The position numbers and the translations under genes were made by a program. A stretch of DNA of 9,309 nucleotides, taken from contig CAIOHJ010000233.1 in assembly GCA_903858085.1 (NCBI GenBank), positions 1 through 9,309 on the forward strand, given 5' to 3'. Source of the stretch: an uncultured Chloroflexota bacterium. Its GTDB lineage: Bacteria > Chloroflexota > Anaerolineae > Caldilineales > Caldilineaceae. Shown here piece by piece: positions 7,441 through 9,309 of the stretch. Positions within the stretch are counted from its first letter, which is position 1, and every line of letters starts with the position of its first letter. Under the pieces are notes generated by a model, which made no database searches, was not told the DNA's origin, and was given only the letters and a program-made list of their open reading frames with translations.

Positions 7441-7445
7441 GATTT

Positions 7446-7474
7446 TTGCAGACTTGTCTCTCTGTGTGTACAAT
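7446..7474 (+). promoter_or_regulatory. Promoter for the tRNA-Trp-secE-nusG-rplKA transcript
   Basis: TTGCAG (7446-7451), a 17-bp spacer and TACAAT (7469-7474) give a consensus-like promoter beginning five bases after the tuf stop. Transcription would start near 7481, about 60 bases before the tRNA. A small hairpin, TGGCC (7484-7488) with GGCCA (7493-7497), lies at the start of the transcript. Confidence 0.65.
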
Positions 7475-7543
7475 CAAAGCGGTTGGCCTGTTGGCCAGGC
7501 GACAAAGCGGGTTGTCCATGCTGTTGTGCAAGTCTGTAAACGT

Positions 7544-7616
<73 letters not shown>

Positions 7617-7625
7617 CCTGAAATT

Positions 7626-7658
7626 GACCACCGGAGCACAATGCCCGGTGGTCGTTTT
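7626..7658 (+). terminator. Terminator/attenuator-like hairpin between tRNA-Trp and secE
   Basis: A perfect 9-bp stem, GACCACCGG (7626-7634) with CCGGTGGTC (7645-7653), has a 10-base loop followed by GTTTTC. The T-run is short, so it may allow partial read-through: abundant tRNA and less secE-nusG mRNA. It could equally mark the 3' processing boundary of the tRNA. Confidence 0.6.
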
Positions 7659-7689
7659 CGGATTTATGGGAAGAAAATCAGGGACAAAC

Positions 7690-7914
7690 ATGACCAAATC
7701 TACTGTGACGCCCAAGCCCGAAAATCGCCTGGTGCGGTATCTCAAAGACACACGTGCAGAAATCGGCAAGGTCACCTGGCCGACCCGAGAAGAAGGGTTG
7801 CGTCTGTCGACCATCGTTTTTGTGGTGACGATTGTATCGACCATTGTGCTGTTTGGTGTAGATTCACTGTTTGCTTTCATCATTGGCCTGCTGATTCGGG
7901 GCACGGCTGGCTAG
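7690..7914 (+). CDS. secE: Preprotein translocase subunit SecE
   Basis: A 74-aa single-span membrane protein that clamps SecY in the SecYEG export channel. It has a polar N-terminus, the conserved amphipathic motif AEIGKVTWPTREE (23-35) and one hydrophobic segment at about 40-68. This is the short SecE form of most bacteria, not the three-span E. coli form. ATG 7690 is chosen because AGGGA (7680-7684) is five bases upstream; ATG 7666 and TTG 7624 lack a site and overlap the hairpin region. It lies 73 bases after tRNA-Trp and 126 before nusG. Confidence 0.95.
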   Translation: MTKSTVTPKPENRLVRYLKDTRAEIGKVTWPTREEGLRLSTIVFVVTIVSTIVLFGVDSLFAFIIGLLIRGTAG

Positions 7915-7930
7915 AGGTCGCGTTCTGCCG

Positions 7931-7960
7931 AATCGGTCAGAATCGGGCAGAATCGGTCAA
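7931..7960. repeat. 10-bp tandem repeat, three copies, between secE and nusG
   Basis: Units aatcggtcag (7931-7940), aatcgggcag (7941-7950) and aatcggtcaa (7951-7960) stand head to tail. TTCTGCC (7923-7929) just before the array pairs perfectly with GGCAGAA (7946-7952) inside it, so the repeat can form a hairpin in the mRNA. It lies in non-coding DNA upstream of the chosen nusG start. Confidence 0.85.
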
Positions 7961-8040
7961 AGGTGGCTGGCTGTAGTGGAGACGCCCAAAAGCAAGCTTT
8001 GGCTCTGGCGTCTGGGGAGAAAGGTGTAAAGGAAGCAAAG

Positions 8041-8625
8041 ATGGAGAAGCCACCAGAAAATGCAGGTGAACCAGAAAGTGTGCCGGCTGCAGAGGGCCCG
8101 CACGCCGAGTGGTTCGTGATCCACAGCTATTCCGGGATGGAAAACAAAGTCAAGAAGAACATCGAGCACCGTGCAGAATCGATGGGGATGACCGACCATA
8201 TTTTGGAGGTCATCGTGCCTACGGAGACCGAAATTGAAATTCGGAACGGTGTGCGGCGAGAAATTGAACGTCGTGTCTTCCCAGGCTACATTCTGGTCAA
8301 CATGATCATGGACGAAGACAGCTGGTACGTGGTGCGCAACAGCCCGGGGGTGACTGGTTTTGTGGGGATGGGCAACAAACCAACGCCTCTGCGCCAGGAT
8401 GAGATCGACAAGATCATGAAGCGGATCGAGTCTGACGCCCCGCGTATCAAGGTCAGTTTCCAGCCTGGCGAACCTGTGCGCATTCTGAGTGGGCCATTTG
8501 CTGAATTTACCGGGATCGTCGAAGATATCTATCCTGACAAGGGCAAGGCTCGCGTGATGGTCAGCTTCTTCAACCGGGAGACACCGGTCGAGGTCGATTT
8601 TGTTCAATTGGTGCGCGATATCTGA
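8041..8625 (+). CDS. nusG: Transcription termination/antitermination factor NusG
   Basis: A 194-aa factor that binds RNA polymerase across the clamp, suppresses or promotes pausing, and links it to Rho or the ribosome. After a Pro/Glu/Ala-rich N-terminal arm (1-22), the NGN domain begins at EWFVIHSYSGMENKVKKN and includes RRVFPGYILVNMIMD and RNSPGVTGFVG. The KOW domain runs from about 140, with FQPGEPVRILSGPFAEFTG and the closing VEVDFVQLV. The ATG at 8041 has AAGGA (8029-8033) seven bases upstream. An in-frame GTG at 7963 would add 26 low-quality residues without a good site. The 126-base gap after secE carries the 10-bp triplicate repeat. Confidence 0.96.
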   Translation: MEKPPENAGEPESVPAAEGPHAEWFVIHSYSGMENKVKKNIEHRAESMGMTDHILEVIVPTETEIEIRNGVRREIERRVFPGYILVNMIMDEDSWYVVRNSPGVTGFVGMGNKPTPLRQDEIDKIMKRIESDAPRIKVSFQPGEPVRILSGPFAEFTGIVEDIYPDKGKARVMVSFFNRETPVEVDFVQLVRDI

Positions 8626-8693
8626 GGTGGCTCTGGCCGACAGGCCTGGCTGCTTTGGGTCGAATTGGAGACTCTTTATCTTTTTTGCTGGGG

Positions 8694-8718
8694 CTGGGAG
8701 TCGATCTTTGATCGCCAG
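8694..8718 (+). promoter_or_regulatory. Structured rplK leader, possible L1-type control site
   Basis: The nusG-rplK gap (132 bases) holds CTGG (8694-8697) pairing with CCAG (8715-8718) outside a 5-bp stem, CGATC (8702-8706) with GATCG (8710-8714). This leaves a four-base bulge, GAGT, on the 5' side only. In several bacteria ribosomal protein L1 represses the rplKA mRNA by binding a helix with an asymmetric loop before rplK. The shape is suggestive, but I cannot match the full consensus by eye. Confidence 0.3.
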
Positions 8719-8757
8719 TCGGAGTGAGGCGTTCACCAGGCTCAGAAGGAGTGAAAA

Positions 8758-9183
8758 ATGGCAAAAAAACTGAAAGCGATCGTCAAATTGCAGTTGCCTG
8801 CTGGCAAGGCCAACCCGGCCCCGCCTGTCGGTACGGCGCTTGGGCCGCAGGGCATCAACATCATGGGCTTTTGCAAAGAGTACAATGCCCGTACCCAGGG
8901 GCAAATGGGACAGGTGATCCCGGTGGAGATCAGCATCTTCACCGATGGATCGTTCACCTTTGTGCTCAAGACCCCCCCAGCGGGCGACCTGATCAAAAAA
9001 GCCGCGGGGATCCCCAAAGGGAGCGCCGAACCGAACAAGAACAAGACCGGCAAGCTGACCCAGGCCCAGGTGCGCGAGATCGCTGAGATCAAACTGAAAG
9101 ATCTGGAAGGGGTCAGCCTGGAGAGTGCAATGCGTATGGTGGAAGGCACTGCGCGCAGCATGGGTGTTTCGATTGTAGAATGA
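8758..9183 (+). CDS. rplK: 50S ribosomal protein L11
   Basis: A 141-aa component of the GTPase-associated centre on 23S rRNA, involved in factor-dependent GTP hydrolysis and the stringent response. The N-terminal domain has LQLPAGKANPAPPVGTALG with the P22-P23 pair in the thiostrepton-site helix. The C-terminal RNA-binding domain (about 72-141) has TPPAGDLIKKAAGI, KVGKLT-like NKTGKLTQAQVREIA and a final RSMGVSI. Length is exactly typical. The ATG is preceded by GAAGGA (8745-8750) at seven bases. rplA follows 91 bases later. Confidence 0.98.
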   Translation: MAKKLKAIVKLQLPAGKANPAPPVGTALGPQGINIMGFCKEYNARTQGQMGQVIPVEISIFTDGSFTFVLKTPPAGDLIKKAAGIPKGSAEPNKNKTGKLTQAQVREIAEIKLKDLEGVSLESAMRMVEGTARSMGVSIVE

Positions 9184-9274
9184 GGGGTACCCCTGGTCTG
9201 GGGTTCACCCTGCAAGCAGACAGATTGAATCGTGGGAGGGCTGACTGCCCGTCATCACCACCAAGGAGTTGATC

Positions 9275-9309
9275 ATGGCAAAACATAGCAAGCGGTTTGT
9301 CTCTCTCCA
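9275..9309 (+). CDS. rplA: 50S ribosomal protein L1, first 11 codons (cut by window end)
   Basis: The readable peptide is MAKHSKRFVSL, matching the usual L1 start (MAKHGKRY-type). AAGGAG (9263-9268) lies six bases before the ATG, and the position right after rplK is the standard one. L1 forms the mobile stalk at the E site and is often the repressor of its own rplKA mRNA. The 91-base gap upstream contains a GGGC/GCCC mini-hairpin (9238-9241 with 9247-9250) and the palindrome GGGGTACCCC (9184-9193). Confidence 0.85.
   Translation, partial: MAKHSKRFVSL

Noticed and set aside
7963..8040. GTG start extending NusG by 26 residues
   Set aside because: The extra residues are unlike NusG, and the ATG at 8041 has a well-spaced AAGGA.

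Overview
The window is a bacterial translation, transcription and secretion gene block, with every supported gene on the + strand. GC content looks high (by eye, near 60%). The str-type cluster, tRNA-Trp-secE-nusG-rplK-rplA order, Gram-positive-style insertion in S12 and TTG start suggest a high-GC member of a lineage such as Chloroflexota. That placement is an inference from gene order and protein character, not a database match.

Left part (1-2500). The window opens in the last codons of priA (primosomal helicase), whose stop codon lies inside a 15-bp triplicate tandem repeat. About 480 bases without a convincing gene follow. They hold a second 15-bp triplicate repeat, a run of ten C and two good sigma-70-type promoters. 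These promoters lead to a 178-aa lipoprotein of unknown function (622-1158). Two consecutive hairpins separate it from a PLP enzyme of the D-threonine aldolase / D-serine dehydratase-like family (1340-2479).

Middle (2500-7440). A strong promoter at 2513-2542 starts the str genes: rpsL (S12, TTG start), rpsG (S7), then fusA (EF-G) after a 261-base structured gap. A textbook terminator (5951-5987) closes fusA. tuf (EF-Tu) follows with its own promoter and a leader of about 180 bases.

Right part (7441-9309). A consensus-like promoter drives tRNA-Trp(CCA), a terminator-like hairpin, then secE, nusG, rplK (L11) and the first codons of rplA (L1), which the window edge cuts. This is the widespread secE-nusG-rplKA order that normally continues to rplJ-rplL-rpoBC.

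The genes serve linked housekeeping roles: ribosome assembly (S12, S7, L11, L1), elongation (EF-G, EF-Tu), Trp decoding, protein export (SecE) and transcription elongation (NusG). I see no sign of a novel multigene system, phage, transposon or CRISPR array. The unusual content is in non-coding DNA: three separate triplicate short repeats, paired hairpins at 1190-1285, an attenuator-like hairpin before secE, and structured leaders before rpsL, fusA, tuf and rplK.
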